Source: an uncultured Azospirillum sp. (GTDB lineage Bacteria > Pseudomonadota > Alphaproteobacteria > RF32 > CAG-239). Taken from it: DNA of 39,120 nucleotides. The notes under the pieces were generated by a model, which saw only the letters and a list, made by a program, of their open reading frames with translations, did not search any database and was not told where the DNA came from. The stretch covers positions 1-39,120 of the forward strand of contig CAMOQT010000004.1 of NCBI GenBank assembly GCA_946623145.1, read 5' to 3'. Position numbers and translations under genes: made by a program. Below are positions 16,176 through 25,540 of this stretch, one piece after another (position 1 is the first letter of the stretch; each line of letters opens with the position of its first letter).

Positions 16176-19100
16176 CTGTTTTTCCAAATAATGATGATAT
16201 TGTCTCTTTCAACGAATTCGGGCTTAATGCTGACAATGGATTAATTTGGATACTGGCATCACTACTGTCACCTGAAATATAATAATCAGCAGCAAAAACT
16301 GTTCCATCTTTTCCTGCTAATAAATTACCAACAACAGGAATACGCCCTAAAATCATATTTAAGCTATATGCCGGGGCTACTTGCCCTCGAATATCTAACT
16401 CATCAAAGCGTCGATCATATGTTCCGTTTGCCGTAATTCCGATAACATCACCGAAAGCTTTTGCTTTTTTGAGCATTAATTGTTTACGACGATATTCAAA
16501 AGGTGCATCCAAATGAGAAAACGCTATTCCGCTTCCTGTCAAGAGATCTAACATTCCACGAAAAGAGGCAACCGTTAAAAATTTCGCGGCTAGCGGTGTA
16601 TTATGAATATTAAAATTACGTATTTTTGCATGTCCGACTAAAGCTTTATCTTTATTTCGACGAGCCTCAATTTTCAAATTTCCACTTTCCATGTTATCAT
16701 AAATTCGTAATACCTTCATTGTTGCGCCGGCATCATTACTGTCTACAGATAAATAAAATTCGTTATTCGGACGAGGAACATAATCAAATTTCAACATTGA
16801 ATTCTTACCTGTATTATAATTACCGATAATATGGATCTCTTTAATCCCGATACCATTTACCAATTTTGCATTTCCGGCAAAGTTTGTTACAGCGATATAC
16901 GGATTTGTCCATAAATGATTCACAGCTATAAAGATATCTGCATCTATCGTTTTTTCAAGTTCATCATCGTCATCTTCCTGTACTTTGGCTGACGTTTTCT
17001 TATCTGTTTTTTTATTTTCATCTTCTGTCCTATCAAAAAACGGAGATAAATCGTAGCTTTGTCCGGAAATATTGATTTTTGCTTTCATTTTCGGTTCATA
17101 TGCTAAATCTATTTTTGCTTTTGCGTTTGTTTTGAGACCTCGAATATTCTGGATATCAATAACATTTACTCGACCTTTATTATCAATTCCCAGTTTTCCA
17201 TTTAATGACATATTTTCGTTTGATAACATCAGATCAGTCACAGACTTTAGTTTGTCATCTTCTATTTTAATATTTGCAGAGACTTCTCCTTTGGCTTTTT
17301 CTGTTTTTTTAAATCCTAAAAATGAAAAATCAATATTTGCAGGTTTCAAATTTCCTTTTATTTTAACGTCTGTTTGATGATCATTAAAAATTGTTATTTC
17401 CGCATTCATATCAGCATATCCGCTTATATATGGGGGATTTAATACGCTAATATCCAATCCTAATTTCTTTTTTAATTCATCATCAAATTTAAAACCTACA
17501 TTATAACGGCTTCGATATTCTTTTGCTAAAAAGTTCTCTGTCCATACCAGTTTTATAGGAATACTGTCCAGCTTTGCATCACCATTAACTTTTAACCCTT
17601 TATTTGTGACTGATAATTTTAAAGCTTCAGCTGTAATATCTTTTCCTTTCATCACATTTTTCATTGCAAAATCAGATATATCAGATTCAACATCCACATG
17701 AACTTCTGCCGGTGTTAAATTTTGCTTCATTTCAAATTTTAAACCAAGTTTTGTCTTTGCATTTCCCGAAATAGCATCTGGTTTTAAGCCCATTTCAGAT
17801 GTATATTCCAGAGGCTTATGATCTATAACCATTAAAGCATCATGAATGCTTGATTCCATTTCTAAGCTGATATCTGCAAAATTATCTTCTTTATCCAAAT
17901 CATATAAATCGACATACCCACCGGTTAATTTGACACCATCAGATTCTCCCTCTTTTGCCGTTATTTTTATATTGTGTTTACTAAAAACAGCTTGACCTTT
18001 AATATTTGTAATTTTTGGCATTCCGGTTAAATAATCAATACTAACGCCTTCTACACTTCCTTTTCCGGTTAAATTACTTAGCCCAAATTGTTTTGTTTTT
18101 TTATCTATAGCAAAATCAAAAATAAATTCGGCATCATATATTGTTCCATCATGCATACTATCATTACACCAATTCCATCCGGGTTCTGCAATATATTTAG
18201 GCCAATATGTATATAGTTTATCAACCTCAAGACTATCTACTGATGCCTTTAGCCGTACTTTTAAATCTTTGAGAGATTGCGCCAAGAAATAATTTTTAAA
18301 TCCACTAATATCTAAACTTAAAGATGCTTTTTGCTGTCCTAAATCAAAAGCTGCATCCTTAATAGAAATTTTATCAATGCCTCCAGAAATATCACCTTCT
18401 AACAGAAAAGAATCTACATTGTATTGACTATCTTTCTTCTTATCAAAAATAATATTTCCCTGACCGCCTTCAAATTGAAACTTAATCTCATCAAATGCCA
18501 TATCGGCCAATTTCTCAATATCATTTCGATTAGCTAAAACATTGTCAAGATTAATCAATGTTTCTATACGCCCACTTACAGGTAAATTGACCTGATACAT
18601 CTCTTGTAGAGGATGTTTTCCCAAAATTGCTTCTGTCATATCATCCAATAAAAGATCTGAAAAATAAAAATCTAAAGCTAATTTTTTTTGCAAGGTTCTA
18701 TATTCGGCTTCTATGCCTATTGATGTTAAACTGTTTTCTAGATTAACTAACGCATTGATATCTGTTGAAATATTTAAGAAATTTCTCTCAAAACTGTAAT
18801 TTAAGTCTGAGAAGCTCCATTTTCGCCCTAAATCAACTTCATGAAATTCCAATTCACCATTTTTAATTTTAATAGAATTAATATAACTCTCTATGTAACT
18901 ATGTTCGCTATCGGTAAAGCGTTCCATAAATTCTTCCAATATTCCTGAATAATAATCCAGTTTCTTTTTACCTATTTCATTTTCTTCTGCTTTTTCAATA
19001 CCGTAGTTACTAAAAATATAAACCATCGGTGTTTCTACCGTTATTGAACTCGGTGCGATGACACCTCTTATCAAAGCTTTTAAACTGAAAGAAACTGTTG

Positions 19101-19395
19101 TTTTAGGAGCTTTGATATTAATACTTTCATCATTCCTTTTGTAACTTATATCCCGTGCCACAATCTTTATTGGCTGTAAAGATCGTACCAATTCAATAGA
19201 AACAGATCCAATTTCTATTTCAGCTTCTGATGAATCTTGATCCAATGCCTGCATAATATATGGTTTTAAAAACGGAACTTCTATCGGTCCTCTATACAAT
19301 TGCCATATAAAAAGGAGGACGCATCCTAAAAAAGCAACGCCTAAATAATCTAAAACTTTCTGAAAAATATATGTTCTAGTAGATACTTTTTTCAT
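16168..19395 (-). CDS. AsmA/YhdP-like large inner-membrane anchored protein
   Basis: A 1075-residue protein with an N-terminal TM anchor (about residues 14-32, LDYLGVAFLGCVLLFIWQL) and a very long periplasmic beta-rich region. It resembles DUF3971/AsmA-like_C2 proteins related to YhdP and TamB, which are thought to carry or bridge phospholipids to the outer membrane. The diagnostic C-terminal block is present: RGMLDLLTGSGIAFSHLDAPFE (about residues 955-976), then GQVAPAYSLNMILGRIP and LLAGKDGTVFAADYYISGD. A charged KKTDKK/DDDDELEK linker interrupts the region near residues 790-815. It overlaps the upstream hydrolase gene by 20 nt. The family assignment is good; the exact lipid role is inference. 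Confidence 0.8.
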   Translation of the reverse strand: MKKVSTRTYIFQKVLDYLGVAFLGCVLLFIWQLYRGPIEVPFLKPYIMQALDQDSSEAEIEIGSVSIELVRSLQPIKIVARDISYKRNDESINIKAPKTTVSFSLKALIRGVIAPSSITVETPMVYIFSNYGIEKAEENEIGKKKLDYYSGILEEFMERFTDSEHSYIESYINSIKIKNGELEFHEVDLGRKWSFSDLNYSFERNFLNISTDINALVNLENSLTSIGIEAEYRTLQKKLALDFYFSDLLLDDMTEAILGKHPLQEMYQVNLPVSGRIETLINLDNVLANRNDIEKLADMAFDEIKFQFEGGQGNIIFDKKKDSQYNVDSFLLEGDISGGIDKISIKDAAFDLGQQKASLSLDISGFKNYFLAQSLKDLKVRLKASVDSLEVDKLYTYWPKYIAEPGWNWCNDSMHDGTIYDAEFIFDFAIDKKTKQFGLSNLTGKGSVEGVSIDYLTGMPKITNIKGQAVFSKHNIKITAKEGESDGVKLTGGYVDLYDLDKEDNFADISLEMESSIHDALMVIDHKPLEYTSEMGLKPDAISGNAKTKLGLKFEMKQNLTPAEVHVDVESDISDFAMKNVMKGKDITAEALKLSVTNKGLKVNGDAKLDSIPIKLVWTENFLAKEYRSRYNVGFKFDDELKKKLGLDISVLNPPYISGYADMNAEITIFNDHQTDVKIKGNLKPANIDFSFLGFKKTEKAKGEVSANIKIEDDKLKSVTDLMLSNENMSLNGKLGIDNKGRVNVIDIQNIRGLKTNAKAKIDLAYEPKMKAKINISGQSYDLSPFFDRTEDENKKTDKKTSAKVQEDDDDELEKTIDADIFIAVNHLWTNPYIAVTNFAGNAKLVNGIGIKEIHIIGNYNTGKNSMLKFDYVPRPNNEFYLSVDSNDAGATMKVLRIYDNMESGNLKIEARRNKDKALVGHAKIRNFNIHNTPLAAKFLTVASFRGMLDLLTGSGIAFSHLDAPFEYRRKQLMLKKAKAFGDVIGITANGTYDRRFDELDIRGQVAPAYSLNMILGRIPVVGNLLAGKDGTVFAADYYISGDSSDASIQINPLSALSPNSLKETISSLFGKTDE

Positions 19396-20215
19396 TCATT
19401 TCCATCCAGTTTAGAACATCTAAATCATTACGAAAATTAAACAAATTTCCATGTTTTCCATTCTTATAGATAATCATTTTTTTAGGACTTGAGGCTTGTT
19501 CATACAAAATTTTAGCTAATTCAACCGGAACTGTTTTATCCTCTGAAGCTCCCATTATGAATATCGGACTTTTAACTTGTTTAATTATTTCTATATTGTC
19601 ATATTTATCACGAATTAAAAGTTTTAAAGGTAAATAAGGAACTCTTTTTTGAGCTGTATGAGCCAAACTATCAAACGGAACTTCTAAAATTACTCCGGCA
19701 AAATTTCCGTTTTTCTGTAGCTGAACCGCGGTATTGAGCGCCATATGAGATCCAAGAGACATCCCATACAAATAAATATCCGAATTTTTATAACCGTGTT
19801 TATTTAAAAATTGGATTGCAGCTATAGCATCGGCTTCTAAATTTTTTTGATTTATTTTACCTTTTAATCCGCCAAATCCTCTATATTCAGCCATAAAAGT
19901 TCCATATCCGTCATATGCAAAAGCTTTCATTTTATGGTAAAATTCTTCTAAATTAGCAGCGTTTCCATGAAAAAAGACAATCATTTTCTTCCCGGGATTC
20001 TGCAAAGTTGCCCATGCTAATAAAGGTGTTCCATCTTCTGATTTATATTCTACTGCTCTGGCCGGATAATCATATTCATTTGCATGTTTTATATCTGATT
20101 TTTGAGATGACGGATTATAGAAATACCATTGTGGCATAACCATAACGGATAAACAAACCAAAACATAAATACCTATAATAGCAAGGCATCCCCATTTAAG
20201 AATTTTTTTCGTCAT
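19376..20215 (-). CDS. Membrane-anchored alpha/beta hydrolase (ABHD13/BEM46-like)
   Basis: A 279-residue serine hydrolase with an N-terminal TM anchor (about residues 9-28). Motifs are FFHGNAANLEEF (about 80-91), EYRGFGGLKG (about 109-118), the nucleophile elbow YGMSLGS (about 150-156), the acid segment GASEDKTVP (about 222-230) and the catalytic His in GKHGNLF (about 253-259). Orientation would place the catalytic domain in the periplasm. It overlaps prfB upstream by 20 nt and the AsmA-like gene downstream by 20 nt, so the three are translationally coupled. The substrate is unknown; the context suggests envelope lipid or peptidoglycan-related chemistry. Confidence 0.8.
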   Translation of the reverse strand: MTKKILKWGCLAIIGIYVLVCLSVMVMPQWYFYNPSSQKSDIKHANEYDYPARAVEYKSEDGTPLLAWATLQNPGKKMIVFFHGNAANLEEFYHKMKAFAYDGYGTFMAEYRGFGGLKGKINQKNLEADAIAAIQFLNKHGYKNSDIYLYGMSLGSHMALNTAVQLQKNGNFAGVILEVPFDSLAHTAQKRVPYLPLKLLIRDKYDNIEIIKQVKSPIFIMGASEDKTVPVELAKILYEQASSPKKMIIYKNGKHGNLFNFRNDLDVLNWMEMNEKSIY

Positions 20216-21312
20216 TTCCTACCCTTTCTGCTAATGCTGCCGCTAAAAATATATCAATGTCACCATCTAAGACACCTTTAGTGTCTGATGTTTCTGCTTC
20301 CGTTCGCAAATCTTTTACCATTTTATATGGTTGAAGCACATAAGAACGAATCTGATTTCCCCATCCGTTATCCCCTTGCGCTAAACGCTGATTTTGTGCT
20401 GCGGCCTCTCTTTTTTGTAATTCAATTTCGTATAAGCGAGCTTTTAACATTTTCCAAGCACTTTCACGGTTTTGAAACTGAGAGCGCTGTGTTTGACATG
20501 AAACTACAATACCTGTCGGTATATGCGTAATTCTTACTGCCGAATCTGTCTTATTAATATGCTGTCCGCCTGCTCCCGAGGCTCTATACGTATCAATACG
20601 ACAATCGGCTTCATTAATATCAATTTGGATCTCATCATCAATAACCGGATAAACACCCACAGAAGCAAAACTCGTATGCCTTCTGGCATTGCTGTCAAAA
20701 GGCGATATTCTTACCAAACGATGAACACCGCTTTCACTCTTTAACCAACCATAAGCATTATGACCATTAATTCTGATTGTTGCTGATTTTAATCCGGCAA
20801 CATCACCTTCTGTTTCTTCTATATACTCAACTTTATAATGATGTCTTTCTGCCCATCTGGAATACATTCGCAACAACATTTCAGCCCAGTCTTGAGCCTC
20901 CGTGCCACCGCTACCGGAATGCACCTCTAAAAAGGCATCATTAGCATCAACTTCTCCTGACAGTAGAGCTTCTAATTCTCCGTGATGTGTTTCTTCAGCC
21001 AAAGCTTCAAGTTGTTTCCAACTTTCATTCAGCAACATTTCATCATTATCAGCTTCTGCCATTTCGCAGAGTTCCAATAAATCCGTTAAACTGTTTTCTT
21101 GTGATTTATATGTATTTAATTTTTCTTCTAAAAGATTTTTTTCCGTCGTTAATTTTTGGGCTTGAACGGCATCATTCCACAAATTGGGATCGGCTGTAAG
21201 CGCATTCAATTCATCTAAACGAATGATTGCATTATCGTAGTCAAAGAGACCTCCGAATTAATTGCAAAGATTGTTTGATTTTATCCGCCAATGTTATAAT
21301 TTCAGCTTTCAT
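20196..21312 (-). CDS. prfB: Peptide chain release factor 2 (programmed +1 frameshift)
   Basis: RF2 terminates translation at UGA and UAA. The full gene starts at ATG 21312 (RBS AAGGA, 9 nt after the mrcA stop), reads 23 codons to an in-frame UGA at 21243-21241, shifts +1 at CTT-TGA-C and continues to the stop at 20196, giving 371 residues. The shifted reading gives LRRSLDYDNAI, matching the usual RF2 N-terminal region. The SPF stop-recognition tripeptide is in LVRISPFDSNARR and the catalytic GGQ in ASGAGGQHINKTD. A start near 21209 would lose the N-terminal 34 residues. The hydrolase gene overlaps its last 20 nt. Confidence 0.95.
21240..21255 (-). promoter_or_regulatory. prfB autoregulatory +1 frameshift site
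   Basis: On the minus strand the codons CGG AGG TCT CTT TGA C run from 21255 to 21240. The internal Shine-Dalgarno-like GGAGG (21254-21250) lies just upstream of the slippery CTT followed by UGA-C. This is the classic RF2 arrangement: low RF2 leaves the UGA unread and promotes slippage of the CUU tRNA to UUU, producing full RF2. Confidence 0.93.
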
Positions 21313-21321
21313 ATTTATTCC

Positions 21322-23754
21322 TTAATATTGTGTTCCTATTTGAATTTCTTCATCTTCTATCGGTTCGCTATCAATACTTTCTTCATTACCGATAACGCGC
21401 TGACGACTGTTAAAGTCAAAATCAGGTTTTAAGGCCTCAAAAATAACTTCAGAATCACTCGGAGACGCTGGTTTACCTGTTTTATGATTAATTCTGACCA
21501 ATTTGATTCCTTCCGGAATACGGAAAGCCTCATCAGGTGTATTTTTAAGAGCTTGTTCCATAATACCGTAAAAAATAGGCAACGCAACAGAAGCACCTGT
21601 TTCAACTTTTCCAAGCGTTCTCGGTTCATCAAACCCAACATAAGTTCCAACGACCAAATCCGATGAAAAGCCGATAAACCAACCGTCTTTATTATCATTT
21701 GTCGTTCCTGTTTTTCCTGCCAAATGGCGATTTAGCGCTCTCAGTCTGGCTCCGGTTCCGCGAATAGCAACACCTTCAAGAATTGATGTCATTTGATATG
21801 CGCTCATAGGATCGACAATTTGTGCTCTGGTATCTTGTAAAACCGGTGCAGCCTGATTTTCCCACTTTTCTGCATTACAGTTTTCACAAATACGTGTATC
21901 TTTCTTAAAAATGGTTTTACCATTACGATCTTGAATTTTCTCTATAAAATAAGGTGTTACTTTTTTACCGCCATTAACAAAAATAGCATATGCACTCACC
22001 ATATTAATCAGTTTCGTATCTCCTGCCCCTAAAGACATCGAAAGTAGTTCCGGTAAATTATCATTTATACCGACACGCCTTGCCATTTCTGCAACTTTAT
22101 CCATACCAACATCTTGAGCCAAACGAACAGTCATCAGATTACGAGATTTCTCTATTCCTTCACGTAATGTCATTAACCCATAAAATTTCTTTGAATAGTT
22201 TTCAGGTTTCCAACGTTTTAAGCCTACTCCTTGATCTAAAACGAATGGCGCATCCAAAATCAAATCTGTCGGAGAATAACCGTTTTCTAAAGCTGACAGA
22301 TAAACAAACGGCTTAAAAGCGGAACCAGTCTGACGCATTGCTTGGGTCGCTCTGTTGAATTGAGATATTTGAAAAGAATAACCTCCGACAACAGCTAAAA
22401 CTTTACCGGTATAAGGATCTAAAATCACAACTCCGCCTTCAACATTCGGAATTTGTCTCAGTTCATAACTATCTGCCGCCAATTTTTTAGTTTCAATTGT
22501 TTTTTGATCTACCGGTTCAACCCAAACGACATCTCCCGGATTAATAACTTCTGAAGTTGTCTTTGGAGGATTACCTATTCTTTGGTCTTCTAATGTTTTT
22601 TTCGCCCAAGATAGCAAGCTGAATGGTATAATACCTTTTTTATTATCTATAGTAATAATTTTTGCGCCTTCATTACTAACTTCCGTTACAGCAGCCAGGA
22701 TCCATGTATCATCAGCGCCAGGTGGTGGTGTTAATTTTTTAAGTTCAGCAGCAATATCTTCTTTCAACTCTATAGTTGTGATAGCTCCACGCCATCCGTG
22801 GCGACGATCATAATTTTGAATTTCTTTATGGAATACCTGAGTGGCAATACTTTGTAAACGAGGATTTAATGTTGTTCTTACCAATAAACCGCCTTCATAT
22901 AAAGCATCATCACCATATTCAGAACTGATTTCTCGACGCACTTCTTCACTAAAATATTGAGCATCTCTAACAATATTAGGATTGCGATCAATAACCGTTA
23001 ACGGTTTTTCTTTTGCTATCTTTGCTTCTTCTTTTGTAACATAGCCATCTTCAAGCATACGATCAATAACCCAATTACGACGACCAATCGCAGCTTCGTA
23101 CTTTGTTTTAGGATTATAATTATTCGGCCCCTTCGGCAATGCCGCCAAATAAGCAACTTCTTCTATTTGTAAATCATTCAATGATTTACCAAAATAATTT
23201 AATGCCGCAGCGGCAACACCGTAAGAACGATTACCTAGATAAATTTCATTTAAATAAAGTTCTAAAATATGATCTTTGCTGAATGCTTGTTCTATTCTGG
23301 TTGCTAAAATTGCTTCTTTAATTTTACGAATATACGACAATTCTGAACTTAATAAAAAGTTCTTAGCCACTTGTTGTGTGATTGTTGAAGCACCTGCCGG
23401 ACGTTTTCCCGTCCCTATATTTTTTAGATTTCCGATTATTGCTCTGGTAATACCTAAAAAATCGACACCGGCATGATTATAAAAATGCTTATCTTCTGCA
23501 GCGATAAATGCATTTTTTACACGTTCAGGTATTTTATCAATAGGAACAAAGAAACGTTTTTCTGCCGCATATTCCATTAACGGCCGTCCATCTGATGCAT
23601 ATAGGCGTGTCGTTACCGGTGGCTCATATTTTGCTAATTTACTATAATCCGGTAAATCAACAGAGAATTGCCAAAACGTTACAATTATCAGAACTATTCC
23701 TATAACCGCAAAGAAAAATAATGCGCTCAACATAGAGGACAGCGTTTTAAACAT
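21322..23754 (-). CDS. mrcA: Penicillin-binding protein 1A (bifunctional PBP)
   Basis: PBP1A polymerises and cross-links peptidoglycan in the periplasm. The 810-residue protein has an N-terminal TM anchor (about residues 10-29). The GT51 glycosyltransferase domain has EDKHFYNH (87-94, catalytic Glu) and GASTITQQ (121-128). An OB-like/linker insert follows, then the transpeptidase domain with SAFK (478-481), SRN (537-539) and KTGT (681-684). Two Cys in a CENC motif (about 623-626) lie in the transpeptidase region. It is preceded by amiC and followed 9 nt later by prfB. The amiC-mrcA-prfB order is conserved in many alphaproteobacteria to my knowledge. The 84-nt gap upstream contains a palindrome TTCAAATTTGAA (23779-23790) and a TATAAT on the same strand (23765-23770). 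Confidence 0.95.
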   Translation of the reverse strand: MFKTLSSMLSALFFFAVIGIVLIIVTFWQFSVDLPDYSKLAKYEPPVTTRLYASDGRPLMEYAAEKRFFVPIDKIPERVKNAFIAAEDKHFYNHAGVDFLGITRAIIGNLKNIGTGKRPAGASTITQQVAKNFLLSSELSYIRKIKEAILATRIEQAFSKDHILELYLNEIYLGNRSYGVAAAALNYFGKSLNDLQIEEVAYLAALPKGPNNYNPKTKYEAAIGRRNWVIDRMLEDGYVTKEEAKIAKEKPLTVIDRNPNIVRDAQYFSEEVRREISSEYGDDALYEGGLLVRTTLNPRLQSIATQVFHKEIQNYDRRHGWRGAITTIELKEDIAAELKKLTPPPGADDTWILAAVTEVSNEGAKIITIDNKKGIIPFSLLSWAKKTLEDQRIGNPPKTTSEVINPGDVVWVEPVDQKTIETKKLAADSYELRQIPNVEGGVVILDPYTGKVLAVVGGYSFQISQFNRATQAMRQTGSAFKPFVYLSALENGYSPTDLILDAPFVLDQGVGLKRWKPENYSKKFYGLMTLREGIEKSRNLMTVRLAQDVGMDKVAEMARRVGINDNLPELLSMSLGAGDTKLINMVSAYAIFVNGGKKVTPYFIEKIQDRNGKTIFKKDTRICENCNAEKWENQAAPVLQDTRAQIVDPMSAYQMTSILEGVAIRGTGARLRALNRHLAGKTGTTNDNKDGWFIGFSSDLVVGTYVGFDEPRTLGKVETGASVALPIFYGIMEQALKNTPDEAFRIPEGIKLVRINHKTGKPASPSDSEVIFEALKPDFDFNSRQRVIGNEESIDSEPIEDEEIQIGTQY

Positions 23755-23838
23755 CAGAAATCCTATTATAAACTTAATTTCAAATTTGAATTTTAATCTA
23801 TAACAATTTGTAAAAAATGCAATTAAAATTTATGCTTA

Positions 23839-25110
23839 TTAGAAAACCGAAGCATGATACATATTATCAAAATATTTACGAATGGCTTTACTGGTCGATT
23901 CAGCCAATTTTTTACGATACGATGTTTGTTTCAATTGTCTTTCTTCTGTACGATTGGATAAATACCCCATTTCCAGAAGAACAGATGGTACATCCGGTGC
24001 TTTCAATACTGCGAATCCGGCAAATCGATGTGTATTATCCACTAATTTGACTGATTTACGCATTTCTTGAACCATAAAACTTGCAAATTCAGAAGATCTA
24101 TTCATCGTCTCTCGTTGTGCTAAATTAATTAAAATATCGGAAACTTCTTTAGAATGTTCTAATAAATTCAGACCTCCGATGACATCTGCTTTATTTTCAC
24201 GTTCAGCCAATGCTTCTGCTTCTTTATCTGATGCTGTCTCAGACAATGTATATACGGACAAACCTGTAGCTTTGCGGTTGACCGCACTGTCCGCGTGGAT
24301 TGACATAAACAAATCTGCATTATATTTTCGTGCTATTTTTACCCTATCTCTTAAAGGAATAAAAATATCTGTATTCCTTGTCAAATAAACAGTATAACGC
24401 CCTTCTTTATCTAAAATCGCTTTTAACTCTTTTGCCATTGCCAATGTTATATGTTTTTCGTATACACCGGAGTACCCGATAGCTCCCGGATCTTTTCCTC
24501 CATGCCCCGGATCTAATACTATGATTTTTTTGGATTTCGACGGTGTATTGGCTGTCACTTTGCTTTTATTTTTCGTACTTAGCTCCTTATCCGTATTATT
24601 AAAGGCATGGCGGCTTCCAATATGAGAATTAAATTCTTTTTCTGTTGCCGATTTAACATCTATAACAAATCTCCACCCTAAATTACTCTGCGGCGCTAAC
24701 ATAAAAGCTTTTTTTATAATAACGGGTTTTTGCAAATCTAAGGCAATGCGTTTAGAATCCGAATCAATCGAACCAATTCGAATTTTAGAAATCAAATGAT
24801 TTTTATCTTTAAAATTCTCAACTTTTTCTGAAACTGAGATATTATATGCATCAATAACTAAACGGCGTGGCTCATTCAACAAAAAAGCTTTATAATTAAA
24901 TTTGGCATCGGCATCAAACACCAAACGAAAACCATCGCTTCCCTGACCCATTCTTAAATCTTTTACAGTAGCAGCATCCCCCTCAGAGGCAAATAAAAAG
25001 CACGACAAAAATATGAGCATTCCTTTTTTTAAGAACGCATTACAAAATATTCTGCTTAAAACAGTCATTATTTTTTGTTTGCATATTTCCATATTTTTAC
25101 TATAAAGCAT
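23839..25110 (-). CDS. amiC: N-acetylmuramoyl-L-alanine amidase with AMIN domain (AmiC type)
   Basis: This zinc amidase cleaves the MurNAc-L-Ala bond to separate daughter cells. The chosen ATG at 25110 gives 423 residues; a TTG at 25122 and later ATGs at 25092 and 25068 are alternatives, the last giving a more compact signal peptide. The exported protein has an AMIN domain (VKDLRMGQGSDGFRLVFD onwards), a linker and an Amidase_3 domain. The domain has zinc ligands in DPGHGGKDPG and in the following Glu (YEKH), MSIHADS, and a C-terminal EMGYLSN with the catalytic Glu. It is the first gene of the amiC-mrcA-prfB cluster and is divergent from rne. Confidence 0.92.
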   Translation of the reverse strand: MLYSKNMEICKQKIMTVLSRIFCNAFLKKGMLIFLSCFLFASEGDAATVKDLRMGQGSDGFRLVFDADAKFNYKAFLLNEPRRLVIDAYNISVSEKVENFKDKNHLISKIRIGSIDSDSKRIALDLQKPVIIKKAFMLAPQSNLGWRFVIDVKSATEKEFNSHIGSRHAFNNTDKELSTKNKSKVTANTPSKSKKIIVLDPGHGGKDPGAIGYSGVYEKHITLAMAKELKAILDKEGRYTVYLTRNTDIFIPLRDRVKIARKYNADLFMSIHADSAVNRKATGLSVYTLSETASDKEAEALAERENKADVIGGLNLLEHSKEVSDILINLAQRETMNRSSEFASFMVQEMRKSVKLVDNTHRFAGFAVLKAPDVPSVLLEMGYLSNRTEERQLKQTSYRKKLAESTSKAIRKYFDNMYHASVF

Positions 25111-25390
25111 ACTTCTTACCAAGAGGTTAAAAAGAAAATCTGTGAGAGATAAAATTTATTATTGTGTTTTAAATCAAATTGTATATGCTTGTAGGCAATT
25201 GGATACTTTTAAATGTACCGACGCCAAACCAAAAGATGAAAAAATGTTTAATTGTGTTTGGATGTTGGTATCGCCATCTCTTCATAGCGATAAGGTGTGC
25301 TGTATTCAAGAGGATATGGAAATTTACTGAACGGTTTTATTCCCCGTACAAAAATAATAAACACGAATGAACGTACGGGCTTGATTATTA

Positions 25391-25405
25391 GAGGAGTTGC
25401 TCCTC
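25391..25405 (+). promoter_or_regulatory. Perfect hairpin GAGGAG-TTG-CTCCTC in rne leader
   Basis: A six-base-pair GC-containing stem with a three-base loop. It is flanked by TTGAT (25381-25385) and ATCAA (25406-25410), which can extend the stem across a bulge. It is not followed by a T-run, so it is not a typical intrinsic terminator. It carries a second GGAGTT copy (25393-25398), identical to the SD segment at 25531-25536. Confidence 0.6.
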
Positions 25406-25471
25406 ATCAATAAAAGTACTTGGGCTGATTTATGATAAAAAAATAAAAGCAGCTTGATAATTTTAAAGAAT

Positions 25472-25538
25472 ATAACTCCGTTCGGTGCGGTATAGTTTAA
25501 CCAAAGTTCATCTTTGGTATTATTAAGTTTGGAGTTAT
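25472..25538 (+). promoter_or_regulatory. Candidate anti-SD / SD pairing controlling rne translation
   Basis: ATAACTCC at 25472-25479 can form eight uninterrupted base pairs with GGAGTTAT at 25531-25538. This covers the whole Shine-Dalgarno of rne (ATG at 25541) and encloses the ACCAAAG/CTTTGGT hairpin. The same AACTCC could alternatively pair with the upstream GGAGTT at 25393-25398. This is seen in sequence; regulatory function is inference. Confidence 0.5.
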
Positions 25539-25540
25539 TT

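Larger units (their letters stand above)
25111..25540 (+). promoter_or_regulatory. amiC-rne divergent intergenic region / putative structured rne leader
   Basis: This is the only stretch over 300 bases without a credible gene. Small ORFs here lack RBS and protein-like composition. It contains several plus-strand hairpins: TATCGC/GCGATA (25269-25274 with 25287-25292), CCCGTAC/GTACGGG (25343-25349 with 25373-25379), GAGGAG-TTG-CTCCTC (25391-25405) and ACCAAAG-TTCAT-CTTTGGT (25500-25518). ATAACTCC (25472-25479) is exactly complementary to GGAGTTAT (25531-25538), which includes the rne Shine-Dalgarno. No strong promoter could be fixed. RNase E autoregulates through its 5' UTR in other bacteria, so I infer a leader of that kind. 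Confidence 0.55.

Noticed and set aside
23779-23790. TTCAAATTTGAA palindrome upstream of mrcA as an operator
   Set aside because: It is a short AT-rich palindrome with no matching site elsewhere that I noticed and no evident regulator; only mentioned under mrcA.
25142-25370. Small plus-strand ORFs of about 62 residues between amiC and rne
   Set aside because: They start at non-ATG or unsupported codons, have no RBS, overlap each other in different frames and have Cys/Ile/Lys-rich random composition; the region is better explained as leader DNA.
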